DNA from: Arthrobacter silvisoli
Lineage (GTDB): Bacteria; Actinomycetota; Actinomycetes; Actinomycetales; Micrococcaceae
Assembly (NCBI RefSeq): GCF_003369445.1
Contig: NZ_QRCU01000032.1
Coordinates: forward strand, 62,001 to 126,000
Reading direction: 5' to 3'
Length of the DNA: 64,000 nucleotides
Shown here in pieces: positions 16,743 through 26,768 of the stretch (position 1 is its first letter; each line of letters starts with the position of its first letter). Position numbers and translations under genes: made by a program. The notes under the pieces were generated by a model that saw only the letters and a list, made by a program, of their open reading frames with translations, was not told the origin of the DNA and made no database searches.

Positions 16743-17291
16743 ATGGCCAACCCGATCCCGAGTGCTCCTGGCAGGAGGACCAACGCACCGTTGCCGTCGG
16801 CAATCGGTGCGCATGTCGCGCCTGCCCCGCACCCGGTCCAGGCCTCCCTTCCCACGGTGGAGGAAGTGTCAGCCGGCGGCGTTGTCGTGGACACCTCCGA
16901 CGGCGAACTCCGGGTTGCGATCATCGCCCGCCTTAACAGGGGTGGCCGGCTCGAGTGGTGCCTGCCCAAGGGCCACCCGGAGGGCAAGGAAAACAACGAA
17001 CAGGCTGCGGTCCGCGAAATCGCCGAGGAAACCGGCATCGAGGGCAACGTCCTGGCGCCCCTCGGCAGCATCGACTACTGGTTCACCGTCAGCGGGCACC
17101 GGGTCCACAAGACCGTGCACCATTTCCTGCTCCGGGCCACCGGCGGCGAGCTGACCATCGAGAATGATCCCGACCAGGAAGCCATTGACGCCGCCTGGGT
17201 TCCGCTGCACGAACTGGCCCGCAAGCTGTCCTTCCCCAACGAGCGCCGCATAGCGGATCTGGCCAAGGAAGTGCTGCCGGAACACCTCTGA
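16743..17291 (+). CDS. Nudix hydrolase
   Basis: 182 residues. A disordered Pro/Ala-rich N-terminus (1-45) leads into the Nudix fold: SAGGVVVDTSDGELRVAIIAR, then the complete Nudix box GHPEGKENNEQAAVREIAEETGI (G-x5-E-x7-REUXEEXGU), which binds the metal and pyrophosphate. Actinobacterial homologues next to murJ are related to MutT-like or diadenosine/ADP-ribose hydrolases; the substrate cannot be fixed from sequence. The start at 16743 gives a compact protein and sits beside a -10 element. It reads into murJ with only a short gap and the two probably share transcripts. Confidence 0.9.
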   Translation: MANPIPSAPGRRTNAPLPSAIGAHVAPAPHPVQASLPTVEEVSAGGVVVDTSDGELRVAIIARLNRGGRLEWCLPKGHPEGKENNEQAAVREIAEETGIEGNVLAPLGSIDYWFTVSGHRVHKTVHHFLLRATGGELTIENDPDQEAIDAAWVPLHELARKLSFPNERRIADLAKEVLPEHL

Positions 17292-17319
17292 GCACATGGC
17301 TCATGGGACGATTAGGGCA

Positions 17320-19359
17320 ATGTCTGCTGCGAAGAACTCCCAGTCCGTCCAGTCCGGAGAAGCCCGGTCGAGCGCCATCATGGCCGCTGGGACCCTTGTT
17401 TCGCGCTTCCTCGGCTTCGCTAAGACCTGGATGCTCGCGGTCGCCCTCGGCCTCGGTTCCACGGTCAACGACACCTTCATCAATGCCAACAACCTGCCAA
17501 ACCTGATCTTCCTGCTGGTGGCGGGCGGCGTCTTCAATGCAGTGCTGGTTCCGCAGATCATCAAGGCCAGCAGGGGTCCGGACAGAGGGGCGGACTACAT
17601 CAGCCGACTCCTGACCCTCGCGGTGCTCGTGCTGCTGGGCCTGACCCTGGCCGTCACCCTCGCAGCGCCCGTGGTCATCGACCTCACCACCCAAGGCTAT
17701 TCGCCGGAGCAGAAGGCCCTGGCCGTCACCTTCGCCTTCTATTGCCTGCCGCAGATCTTCTTCTACGGCCTCTACGCCCTGCTGACCCAGATCCTCAACG
17801 CCAACGGCGCCTTCGGGCCCGCCATGTGGGCGCCCATCGTGAACAACGTGCTCGCCATCGCCGGCCTGGGCATGTTCATCTGGATCCTGGGCGCCAACCT
17901 GTATCACCCGCACACCTTGGACAACTGGGGACCGTTCCAGACCTTCCTCATCGCCGGCTTCTCGACCATCGGCGTCATCGCCCAGACAGCCGTCCTCTTC
18001 ATTCCCGTGCTGCGACTGCGGCTGGGCCTGCGGCCGCGCTTCGGCTGGCGGGGCGTGGGACTGGGCCAAGCCGCAAAGCTGAGCGTCTGGACGCTGCTGA
18101 CCGCCGCCGTCGGGCAGCTTGCGTTCCTGTATGTCATGAAGATCGCCACGATCCCCGGCGCCGAACGGCTCCGCCTGGAGCACGCGGGCCAGGCCGAAGC
18201 CGCGGCTACCCTTCCCGGCAATGCCGTGCTGGAGGTCGCCAGCCAGCTGTACCTCCTGCCGCACTCAATCATCGCCCTGTCCCTGGCCACCGTGCTCTTC
18301 AACCGGATGACCCACGCCTCGCAGGCAGGCAACCGCTCCGAACTGCGCGAGGCCCTCTCGCACGGCCTGCGGACCATGGCCGTGGCCACGGTCTTCGGCG
18401 CCCTGGCCCTGTTCGCCCTCGCCGGGCCGCTGGGCATGTTCTTCTCCGGCGGCAAGCCGCAGGACGGCGTGATGCTCGCCCAGACCCTGACCATCCTGGC
18501 CCTGAGCACGCCGTTCATGAGCGCCAACTTCATGATGTCGCGGGTCTTCTACGCCAACGAGGACGCCCGCACGCCGTTCTTCATCCAGGTGATCCTGGCC
18601 GGCGTGAACGTGGTGGGCGCGTTCGTCATCCAGTTCCTCCCGGTGGACCGGATCATCTTCGCGATCGCCGTGCTGTACACCCTCGGAAACATCCTCTCCG
18701 TGGTGATCAGCGTTTCGTTCCTGCGCCGTCTCCTGGGGCATGTGGACGGGCCGCGGATCACCAATTCCTACATCCGGATGGGCTACGCGGCGCTCGGTTC
18801 GGCCATCGCAGGAACCCTGGCACTGTGGCTGCTCGGCAGTTACCGGGCGGACGGTTTCGCGTGGAGCAGCCGGCCGGCCGCCTTGGTGACGGTCGTCGTC
18901 GTCGGGCCCGTCATGCTGCTCGCCTACCTGCTGCTGCTCCGGCTCTTCCGCGTCACCGAACTGCGCGATCTCCTCCGCCCGCTGCTGGGCCGCCTCGGCC
19001 GGGGGGCCGCACCGGCCGCTTCTTCGGAAAGCCCGACGGCGCCACGCGCCACGGTCTCCGACGACACCGGCCTGATTCCGCGCATCTCAGGCGAGTTCGA
19101 TGCCGCGTCCTTCCGGGCCGGCCCGGACCTTTCCTCGTTCGGTCCCGGCGGCGGACCGGAAGAACCGCACGATGACTACACCGGCTGGACCCGGCCTGCC
19201 CGGAGCTACCTTCCCGAGGAGGAGCAGCCTGCGGGCGCGCGGTCCTTGTTCAAGGGTTCCCCGCTCCGCCGAGGCGTTCCCTTGCCCGGCAGGCGGACCC
19301 GCCAGCACCCCGCCGGAGGACCTTCCCATCGAGGCCGCAAACGCGGCCGCCGGGAGTGA
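17320..19359 (+). CDS. murJ: Lipid II flippase MurJ
   Basis: 679 residues from this ATG (an alternative ATG lies at 17296). About 14 hydrophobic helices fill residues 20-560, opening with SSAIMAAGTLVSRFLGFAKTWMLAVALG, the MurJ/MviN TM1 with its conserved Arg. The MATE-like fold flips undecaprenyl-linked lipid II to the outside for wall synthesis. The last 100 or so residues are a cytoplasmic Pro/Gly/Arg-rich tail. In mycobacteria the equivalent protein continues into a pseudokinase and an ectodomain; here those domains are in the next gene. No strong ribosome binding site precedes 17320, while GATTAGGG upstream could be a -10 element for leaderless starts. Confidence 0.92.
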   Translation: MSAAKNSQSVQSGEARSSAIMAAGTLVSRFLGFAKTWMLAVALGLGSTVNDTFINANNLPNLIFLLVAGGVFNAVLVPQIIKASRGPDRGADYISRLLTLAVLVLLGLTLAVTLAAPVVIDLTTQGYSPEQKALAVTFAFYCLPQIFFYGLYALLTQILNANGAFGPAMWAPIVNNVLAIAGLGMFIWILGANLYHPHTLDNWGPFQTFLIAGFSTIGVIAQTAVLFIPVLRLRLGLRPRFGWRGVGLGQAAKLSVWTLLTAAVGQLAFLYVMKIATIPGAERLRLEHAGQAEAAATLPGNAVLEVASQLYLLPHSIIALSLATVLFNRMTHASQAGNRSELREALSHGLRTMAVATVFGALALFALAGPLGMFFSGGKPQDGVMLAQTLTILALSTPFMSANFMMSRVFYANEDARTPFFIQVILAGVNVVGAFVIQFLPVDRIIFAIAVLYTLGNILSVVISVSFLRRLLGHVDGPRITNSYIRMGYAALGSAIAGTLALWLLGSYRADGFAWSSRPAALVTVVVVGPVMLLAYLLLLRLFRVTELRDLLRPLLGRLGRGAAPAASSESPTAPRATVSDDTGLIPRISGEFDAASFRAGPDLSSFGPGGGPEEPHDDYTGWTRPARSYLPEEEQPAGARSLFKGSPLRRGVPLPGRRTRQHPAGGPSHRGRKRGRRE

Positions 19360-19399
19360 CGTGGCCCTTTCAACACAAGGTCGGTCCAGCTCAATCCGC

Positions 19400-19405
19400 T
19401 AGGAT
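19400..19405 (+). promoter_or_regulatory. -10-like element upstream of the pseudokinase gene
   Basis: TAGGAT lies about 95 bases before the GTG start, in the 142-bp gap after murJ. A matching -35 is not evident. If used, the pseudokinase gene can be expressed apart from murJ. Confidence 0.35.
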
Positions 19406-19501
19406 CAGAAGCTGAGAGGTAGTTGCAGGCCACGGGTCCACCGGCTGACCGGGAGCCCCGGGGAAGGGCAACGCAGCTGCCGGACAGCCTAGGAGGAGCC
19501 C

Positions 19502-21310
19502 GTGTCCCAACCGATCGACGTCGGATCAGTACTTGGCGGCCGCTACAAGGTCACCGCCACCGTGTTGACCTCGCACGACCACGATCTGGTGCTCGATGGC
19601 GTCGACCAGGTCCTCAACCGGCCGGTGAGCATCCTCGTCGCCGGCCCCGGGAACGCCGAACAGCTCGCCCAGAGCGCCCGCGAAGTGGCCACCGGAGAGC
19701 GCCCGGGCAATGTGCAGATCCTGGACCTCGGCGTCAGCGAAAGCACCACCTACCTGATCGCCAACCACAGCACGGCTCCGGACCTGCTGGACCTTGTGGT
19801 GGCCACCAATCCTCCCTATGTGGAGCCGTTCTTCACCGACACCCTCGGCAGCGAGATCTTCGGCCAGGCGCGTTCGCACGAACCCGAGACCTATGACGGC
19901 CTGTACGACGACGACGAGCACGAGGCCGCGTACATCAACTACGACGACCCCGGAAACTACACCGCGGCGCCCGCTGAGAGTCCCGCGCCGGCCGTTCCGC
20001 CCATGCCTGCGTCGAGGCCCGCGTCCGCCGGCGGCATCGGTTCGCGGATCGCTGCCGCGGCAGCCGGGGCAGGAGCGGCCGCCGCTGCGGCTGCAGCCGC
20101 CGTGAAGAACGCGGCCGGCAAGACCGGCACGGAACCCGCCCACGACGACGCCGGCAGCCCGGCTCCCGACGGCCCCGCGGATGCTGCACGCCCGACGTCG
20201 GCCCCCGCGCAGGCGCCTGCGGAACCTTCCCCGACGGCTGCTACGCCGACTGCACCGGCAGCACCCGACACTGCTCCGGCCCCTGTGACACCGGCCCCGG
20301 CAGCAACACCGGCCCCGGCTCCGGCGGCGCCTGCGGCCCCACCCGCTTCGGCGGCAGCTGCCAGCGCGGCGCCGCAGCCTCCGGCCACCCAGGCAGTCCC
20401 CGCCGCGCCGGCTACGCCGCCCGCCCCGGCAGCGGTTCCGCAGCAGGCCCCCGCCGCGGAACCGGCTCAGGCACCCAAGGTTTCCCTTTGGTCCGACGAC
20501 GAGCTTGCCGGCTCGGGTGTTGGCGCCGGTGCGGGCACTGGGACCGGAGCCTCCGCCAGCTACGATCGCGGTGCCAGCAACTTCCCGGCCTCGGCGCGTG
20601 CGCAGTCCAACGATTACGAGGAAGAGGACTACTACGAGGACGATGAGCCGGCTCGGGAGCCCCGCTCCATGCGTTGGCTGGTTGGCGGCATTCTCGCCGC
20701 CGTCCTGGTGGTCGGCCTGATCCTCGCCGTCAACACCCTCGGCGGTCTGCTGGGCAACAACAGCAACCCGCCGGCGGCGAAGCAGAGCACCGCACCCACC
20801 ACTGCCGGCAATGGCGGCACGGAGACGTCCGGAAGCAATACCAGCGCGCCGCCCGCCGGGGCTACGCCGGCCATCGAGGGAGTCACCCGCCAGGGCGACT
20901 TCGACTTCGCAGGCACTTATGACAAGGACCTCGCCAAGACCTTCGACGGCAACGCAGCAAGCTTCTGGTCCAACATGGAATTCGCCACGGCCAACTGGGG
21001 TGGACTTGCTCCCGACGGCGTCCCGCTGGCCGTGAAGCTCAAGGAGCCGGCCGAGATAAACTCGATCACTCTCAGCCAGCTGGGTGCCTCCGGCGGAAGC
21101 ATCAGCGTCTACACCAACGACCGACCGTCCATGGACGGCGCCAAGCTGGTGGGGACGAACAGCTTCACCTCACCCGAGCTGACCATTCCGCTCAGCTCGC
21201 CCACCACGGCGCAGTACGTGATCATCAACATCAAGACCCTGCCCAAGCTTGCCGCTCCGAAGACCCAGTACGGATTCGGTCTCCGGCTTGCGGAGATCAA
21301 AGTCCAGTAG
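19502..21310 (+). CDS. MurJ-partner protein: pseudokinase lobe, transmembrane helix, discoidin-like ectodomain
   Basis: 602 residues from GTG with a TAGGAGGAG ribosome binding site. Residues about 8-110 (VGSVLGGRYKVTATVL...) resemble the N-lobe of a Ser/Thr kinase, but there is no HRD or DFG segment, so it cannot be an active kinase. Next comes an acidic patch, then a long Ala/Pro/Thr-rich linker (about 150-325), a second acidic patch (NDYEEEDYYEDDE), one transmembrane helix at about 398-420, and an ectodomain (about 455-602) with the beta-sandwich pattern of F5/8-type discoidin domains. In Mycobacterium tuberculosis, MviN carries the same pseudokinase/TM/ectodomain fused to MurJ, and the phosphorylated pseudokinase recruits FhaA. 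Here it is a separate gene, so the pair probably rejoins as a complex. Confidence 0.75.
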   Translation: MSQPIDVGSVLGGRYKVTATVLTSHDHDLVLDGVDQVLNRPVSILVAGPGNAEQLAQSAREVATGERPGNVQILDLGVSESTTYLIANHSTAPDLLDLVVATNPPYVEPFFTDTLGSEIFGQARSHEPETYDGLYDDDEHEAAYINYDDPGNYTAAPAESPAPAVPPMPASRPASAGGIGSRIAAAAAGAGAAAAAAAAAVKNAAGKTGTEPAHDDAGSPAPDGPADAARPTSAPAQAPAEPSPTAATPTAPAAPDTAPAPVTPAPAATPAPAPAAPAAPPASAAAASAAPQPPATQAVPAAPATPPAPAAVPQQAPAAEPAQAPKVSLWSDDELAGSGVGAGAGTGTGASASYDRGASNFPASARAQSNDYEEEDYYEDDEPAREPRSMRWLVGGILAAVLVVGLILAVNTLGGLLGNNSNPPAAKQSTAPTTAGNGGTETSGSNTSAPPAGATPAIEGVTRQGDFDFAGTYDKDLAKTFDGNAASFWSNMEFATANWGGLAPDGVPLAVKLKEPAEINSITLSQLGASGGSISVYTNDRPSMDGAKLVGTNSFTSPELTIPLSSPTTAQYVIINIKTLPKLAAPKTQYGFGLRLAEIKVQ

Positions 21311-21656
21311 CGCAGCGTCCAGTAGGGCCTTTTCAGTCGCCTCGTCGGCGCCGGTCACCGTCAGTGTGTCCGGCGCTGACGCGTTTGACGACGACGGCGG
21401 TTCCCTCCGCCATCCGTCCTCCTTCCCTCCGCCAACATGCCCAACTGCCCGACGCCGTCGCCGGCTTTCGTCCGACACCTGCAGTCGTGTTACGGCAGGA
21501 GAGTGCGGCTGCCTTGGGCGGCAAAGGCAGACGGTACCCTGAATATGGTGGATATAGGTCCCCGGAACCACCGGAATATTCAACGGCGCCACGGGGTTGT
21601 GCCATGTGGCCGGGTTCGAGACCGGTGCATCGACTAAGGAAGAGGTTCACCCAACA
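21311..21656. other. Intergenic region before trxB
   Basis: About 350 bases. The left half is C/T-rich without a gene. Near the right end, TTGGGC-like (about 21516) and TACCCT (about 21535) could be the -35 and -10 of the trxBA promoter, placing the transcription start about 115 bases before the GTG of trxB. No riboswitch or hairpin of note. Confidence 0.45.
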
Positions 21657-22613
21657 GTGAGCAACGCAGAAAACACCGCGTCCCAAGTACGTGATGTCAT
21701 CATCGTAGGCTCCGGTCCGGCTGGTTACACGGCGGCTGTCTACACGGCCCGTGCCAACCTGAAGCCGCTGCTCATCGCCGGTTCGGTCACGGCCGGTGGA
21801 GAACTGATGAACACCACTGACGTCGAAAACTACCCGGGCTTCCCGGACGGCATCATGGGCCCGGATCTGATGGAGAACTTCGAAAAGCAGGCCGCCCGTT
21901 TCGGCACCGAGATCCAGTTCGAGGATGTCACCGCGCTGGAGCTCGAGGGCGACATCAAGACGGTCACGATCGCCACGGGGGAGACCTTCCGGGCCCGTTC
22001 CATCATCCTTTCCACTGGCTCGGCGTACCGCGAGCTTGGCTTGGAGAACGAAAAGCGTCTTTCCGGCCACGGTGTCAGCTGGTGTGCAACCTGTGACGGT
22101 TTCTTCTTCAAGGACCAGGACATCGCCGTGATCGGCGGCGGCGACTCCGCCATGGAGGAAGCCCTCTTCCTCACGAAGTTCGCCAAGTCGGTTACTGTTG
22201 TCCACCGCCGCGACACCCTCAAGGCTTCCAAGATCATGGGCGACCGCGCCCAGGCCCACGACAAGATCAATTTCGTGTGGAACACCGCCGTTGAGGACGT
22301 CATTGGTGGGGACAAGGTCACGGGCCTGAAGCTGAAGAACCTGGTTGACGGCACCGTTTCCGAGCTGCCCGTCACCGGCGTCTTCGTGGCGATCGGCAAC
22401 GACCCGCGTACCGAACTCGTCAAGGATAAGCTCGAGCTGACTGCCGAAGGCACCATCGCAGTCCAGGGCCGAAGCTCCAAGACCAGCATCAATGGTGTGT
22501 TCGCGGCCGGCGATGTCATCGACCCGACATACCGTCAAGCCATCACCGCATCCGGTTCCGGTTGCGTTGCAGCACTCGACGTCGAACACTACCTCGCAGA
22601 TCTGCACGGCTGA
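21657..22613 (+). CDS. trxB: Thioredoxin-disulfide reductase
   Basis: 318 residues from GTG behind an AAGGAAGAGG ribosome binding site. The FAD motif VIIVGSGPAGYTAAVYTARA, the redox-active WCATCDGFFF (CATC), the NADPH motif VIGGGDSAMEEALFL with HRRD, and the C-terminal FAD segment GVFAAGDVIDPTYRQAITASGSGCVAALD are all complete. The dimeric flavoenzyme passes electrons from NADPH to thioredoxin in the cytoplasm. Its thioredoxin gene follows after 40 bp, so both enzymes come from one transcript. Location close to parAB and the origin is conserved in actinobacteria. Confidence 0.97.
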   Translation: MSNAENTASQVRDVIIVGSGPAGYTAAVYTARANLKPLLIAGSVTAGGELMNTTDVENYPGFPDGIMGPDLMENFEKQAARFGTEIQFEDVTALELEGDIKTVTIATGETFRARSIILSTGSAYRELGLENEKRLSGHGVSWCATCDGFFFKDQDIAVIGGGDSAMEEALFLTKFAKSVTVVHRRDTLKASKIMGDRAQAHDKINFVWNTAVEDVIGGDKVTGLKLKNLVDGTVSELPVTGVFVAIGNDPRTELVKDKLELTAEGTIAVQGRSSKTSINGVFAAGDVIDPTYRQAITASGSGCVAALDVEHYLADLHG

Positions 22614-22653
22614 GCTGAGCAGCCGGCAAAGCCCATACGAAGGGAATGAAAGA

Positions 22654-22980
22654 ATGAGCAACGCAAAAGACGTTACTGACGCCAGCTTTGGCATCGACGT
22701 TCTGAACGCCGAAAAGCCGGTCATCGTGGACTTCTGGGCAGAGTGGTGCGGTCCTTGCCGCAAGCTGGGCCCGATCCTCGACGAGATCTCGGTCGAGTAC
22801 GGTGACAAGGTGGACGTCGTCAAGGTCAACGTTGACGACAACCCGGCCATCGCCGCCGAGTACGGCATCACCTCCATCCCCGCCGTGTACCTCTTCAGCG
22901 GGGGAGAAGTGAAGAACACCGTCATCGGTGCAAAGCCGAAGCAGTTCTTCGAGAAGGAATTCGAAGCGGTCCTCTCCTAG
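22654..22980 (+). CDS. trxA: Thioredoxin
   Basis: 108 residues with the classic fold: VIVDFWAEWCGPCRKLGPILDE holds the active-site WCGPC, followed by the cis-Pro loop (GITSIPAVYLFSGGE). It reduces disulfides in the cytoplasm, taking electrons from TrxB. The ATG follows AGGGAATGAAAGA. A strong intrinsic terminator lies 56 bp after the stop, so the trxBA transcript ends before the parS field. Confidence 0.97.
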   Translation: MSNAKDVTDASFGIDVLNAEKPVIVDFWAEWCGPCRKLGPILDEISVEYGDKVDVVKVNVDDNPAIAAEYGITSIPAVYLFSGGEVKNTVIGAKPKQFFEKEFEAVLS

Positions 22981-23035
22981 GACGCCTTACCCGGGGTCGG
23001 AACATCGGCAGGATTTACTGCCTCCGAACCTTTGA

Positions 23036-23079
23036 AGCCGGCGGCTGTTGCTCACAGAGCAGCAGCCGCCGGCTTTTTT
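23036..23079 (+). terminator. Intrinsic terminator of trxBA
   Basis: AGCCGGCGGCTG and CAGCCGCCGGCT are perfect 12-bp arms (23036-23047, 23063-23074), extended inward, followed by TTTTT. This is a textbook Rho-independent terminator, directed toward the gene-free parS region. Confidence 0.92.
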
Positions 23080-23279
23080 CGTGCTTACTGGGTGCAGCTG
23101 CCTCTACCTATCCGCGCCGCGGGCCCGTGACTTCGCGAATAAACCGTCCGTCGTTTCATGCGCCACTCAGAATGCATGGGAGCGTCCAAGCGCCGCAAGT
23201 CCTGGACTCAGCCCGCAATTGGAACTCGATCTCAGCACCAGGACATCGCGGTCCGTGTATTGCCCAAAGCCCCGCTGCA

Positions 23280-23295
23280 GGTTTCACGTGAAACA
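23280..23295. other. parS site 1
   Basis: GGTTTCACGTGAAACA: matches the bacterial parS consensus TGTTTCACGTGAAACA at 15 of 16 bases. It is about 200 bases beyond the trxA terminator and is the site farthest from parB. Confidence 0.93.
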
Positions 23296-25049
23296 TGGAT
23301 TCGCATGAAGTCCCGTCTACTGGCTTTCCCGATGCCAGTGGGATCTCGGAGCGCTTGGGCGGTCCGGCAGCACCCAGGCCCCTCACAGTTCGAGACCTTG
23401 GGGGGACCCGAAGGCCTGTCTGGCCAGCTTTTTCCTACCGCGCCAGCTGCCTGCTCCACACTGGCACAATTCCCCTCTATGTCCTCCAGCAGGTACGGAT
23501 CGCCACCACCCAGCCGCATTGGCCACCCCAGCGCCTGCCATACCTGGCCCGCAGCTCGAAGGAATCCAGAGTGATTGGCGGTAACTCAATGGCAGGTGGT
23601 CTTCGTGGCTGCTGAGCTCGATAACGATGCCATTGATCGGCCAACCATCGTCATGAAGGTGGTGAGTTTGACCGTGTCGAAGGGGAGGGCCAGTACAGAC
23701 TCCTGCATTCGGCATCCTGTTGCGCGCCGGTGCGTGGAGGCTTTCCACCACGCACCTGGCATTCTCGGAATCCCTAGCGCTGCCCCGAAGCATAAAGAGA
23801 CCGCCGTGGTCCTCCGTGCCGTCCGGAACCGCCTGTGAGTGCGATGGCCGAATTGTCGCGAGGACGCAGGAAACGCGCATATCCAAGAAATCTTACGCGT
23901 CGCCCTCAAGGGTGGCATGTAGGGGACCCGCCAGGCCGCCAGACCAAAGCTGGAAACCATCCACGGCAAACGTTCGGCCAGTTCGCGAAAGCGACTGCGG
24001 GTTCCACGGACAGTTCGGCCCTCGCCAAGGTAGGCCTCTAATGTCGGCAGGTAGAAGCAGGGCAGCTTTGCGGACCACTGCGGACTACGGGAACCAGGCA
24101 GGGTCCCGTGCCCCAGGAGATGCGCGGCGCTCATGGTAGGCACACGGATGGCTTCTCATCGAACCCGAAGTCACTCGAAGGCCGGCGTGGTTCGAAGGCG
24201 TCTGATGGCCGGTCTCGAGCTCACCGCGTTACTGGACAGTGCCCAGCCAGCCGACTCCGGGATACGCTCGAAGGCACGGCCAGACTCCAGTGGGGATCCA
24301 AGCAGTCGAAGCTGATTCCGCAAGGTCCCTGGTCATCCGCCTTCAATGTGCGGTGATCAATGAGCGGCGGCAGACCTAAACACGGACCTGCCAATCGCCG
24401 GGACGCCACTTGCGTCGTCCGGCATGTACTTTCCGCCACCCAGAATGGGAGACCTCTTGGGACCGGGCTGGGCAGTTGCTACTGCTCCGTGCCTGTCACG
24501 CGCCTCATACAGTCCGATTCGCCGCGTCGACGTCACTCCAACGGCCGACCGTCCTGCCGGCCATCACTTTCAACCCCAAGCTCCTTGTGCGGACTTCAAC
24601 TAGCTGCGTGCGCATCAAGGTCTTGGTAATTGCACTCCTCGCCCCCATGGCTAAATGCCATTCGGTGGGCCCACCGGCACTCGGGCAACTCTCCGGGGCT
24701 CCTGGTCCACCTACAATGCGTTGACCATGCCTGTCCGTTTACCGTCAAAGGCTACTCGGAGTCGCCGACAGGGAAGTGCGCGCGGAACTCTTGGCTTACT
24801 CAAGACCCGTGTTGCAGCGCCACGGGAACTACTGCCCCCTCTCCACTGCCTCGGTCAAAGGCAAGAGCCCACCGCGCAAACGGAATACTACAGAGATCAC
24901 TCCAGCTCGAGCGGCATACGGCATTGGCAGCTACGAGCAAAGGGTAGGTGCGTTGACGGGACACGCAGTCCAAAGGGGCATTCCACGAGAAGGAGGCGTC
25001 ACCCGAGGCCTCGGCACTAGTCCAGCGCCTGGGTAGAGGGGCCCGATGC

Positions 25050-25065
25050 TGTTTCACGTGAAACA
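25050..25065. other. parS site 2
   Basis: TGTTTCACGTGAAACA: a perfect 16-bp parS. Confidence 0.96.
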
Positions 25066-25530
25066 TTGTTGGAAAGGTCCACGCTCAACCCTGGCGGTCT
25101 TGGCATCACCGACGATTCCTCAGACCGCGTCCGTGGACCGGGACCGGCCCCCTTGCTGCCTGCCCACCGTACTTCCACGCGCCCCGGCAACCGTCACGGA
25201 CGATCCTGCCAGAGGCTCGTAGGCAGGCGGATCAGATGACAACAGCGAAGAGGCTTGGCTTAGCTGGCACCGCTCATCTTCGTGACTGGTCCGCTCGCCA
25301 ATGACCTACAGCCCTGCATTTCCTGGATGACGACCAGCTGCAGTCCCGCGATGACCACCCCCTCTCACCACTGACAGGCCGGGCTGGCTGGAGTATCCGT
25401 GCGTGCGCCGCCAGACGACTCAGTCGCGCAATGCTCCACCCCGCCGGTAACCGGACCTCGCAGTCTTCGCCCCGGCGAGTAGCCCCTTTTCGAGATGAGC
25501 CGTCCCACACATCGGTTCACGCACAAAATA

Positions 25531-25546
25531 TGTTTCACGTGAAACC
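25531..25546. other. parS site 3
   Basis: TGTTTCACGTGAAACC: 15 of 16 bases, preceded by an AT-rich patch (CACAAAATA). Confidence 0.93.
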
Positions 25547-26403
25547 GGCACCGCAGCCTTGGACCCAGTAACGCAGGTGCCATCGCATCCCTGGCGGCGA
25601 TCCCCATGTCTTGACCGGCCGCCAAGATGTCGCTTCTGCGCAAGCACCGCACAGTAGGCAATGGCGAGTCCAGCGACATCGAGAGCAAGGCAATCCGGGG
25701 CGCGACTTTTGAACGACAGGCCTACACGAAGGCCGGCCCTCATATACAGATCAAGACACACCTCACCCGAACAGGGAGCATCACGAGCTGCCGCAGCTCG
25801 CCCGTCGCGGCTTCCCGGAGCGCGCCACTAGTTGGGGGCGGTACTTACACGCTGATTCCCTGTGCACACCCACCCGGACCCGCCGTACCCCTTTCAGTCG
25901 CATGCCGAGGAGTACCGCTATCGCCCGCAACACCGGGGGGCAGCAGCCAGCCACTGCCCTCGGAGCTTGTGGGCGCGACTTCCACCGATAGGCCTCGAAG
26001 CATGTGAGCATTGGGTCACCGACTTGGTTCCCAGCGGTACACACATACGTGCTCGCGGTTTGCAGGCCATCCTATGGCGGGCGTCGAATCAGTGCAGCCG
26101 CTCTGCTTGCTGTTCTCCACAGCCAAAGCACAGCACGGCAGCTGCCCACGTGGGTCGTCCCAACGTCCAAACGAGCAGGTGCCCAAAGAGCTCACCCAAC
26201 AGGAAGTGACACGCAGGCCTTAGGTATGCATAGTGGTAGACGCTGCGCGAGTCCGTGGCAACCAACCCCCCGACACCGCCTGCGTCAGGCCGATTTGGCG
26301 GCAGCTGCATGAGAGCGCCCGTTCCAAACGTGCATCTGAGACATCCGATCAAGCCCCGGTGAGCGACCGGAACCGCATGAACATGACCCGCGCCACAGAA
26401 GAG

Positions 26404-26768
26404 TTATCCACCGAGCCTGCCCGAGTTATACACAGCGTTATCCACAGTGAAATCCACAGCCGACCGGATCTCCACAATTGCCCCTCGAGTTCCCGCGCAG
26501 GGCGACCATGATCACCCTTTGGCTCGTGTGGATGGCTAGTCGAAATCGTCATGGGCATAGCTTGCCTGTCTGAGCCAAAAATTGGTCGAAAACTCCACCA
26601 GAACGCGCATTGCGGGTGAGTTTTGGCGCGATCAACTAGGTTTCACGTGAAACACAATGCAAACTGGCGCGAGGTCGGAATCACCGGCTGGATTCGAAGC
26701 TTCGTCGACCGAGCGGTATATGGTTCAGGACTGTCGCACCCCGCAAGCCATCCACAAAGTTATCCACA
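26404..26768. other. DnaA-box cluster inside the parS field
   Basis: Perfect TTATCCACA 9-mers at 26438-26446 and 26760-26768. One TTATACACA (26426-26434) also fits the TTATNCACA consensus. Near matches are TTATCCACC (26404-26412), AAATCCACA (26450-26458) and ATATCCACG (26772-26780). The left group is tightly spaced and all on one strand. Between the two groups lies AT-richer DNA with GCCAAAA/TTTTGGC arms (26574, 26631). It is about 9 kb from dnaA and in no gene promoter, so it resembles a DnaA-titration or control site more than a promoter. Confidence 0.75.
26639..26654. other. parS site 4
   Basis: GGTTTCACGTGAAACA: 15 of 16 bases. It lies between the two DnaA-box groups, so ParB and DnaA would bind within about 100-200 bases of each other. 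Confidence 0.93.

Noticed and set aside
19957..20388. Ala/Gly-rich antisense frame
   Set aside because: Mirror of the Ala/Pro linker of the MurJ-partner gene.
26145..26154. CCCACGTGGG palindrome
   Set aside because: Shares only CACGTG with parS; short palindromes of this type are expected by chance.
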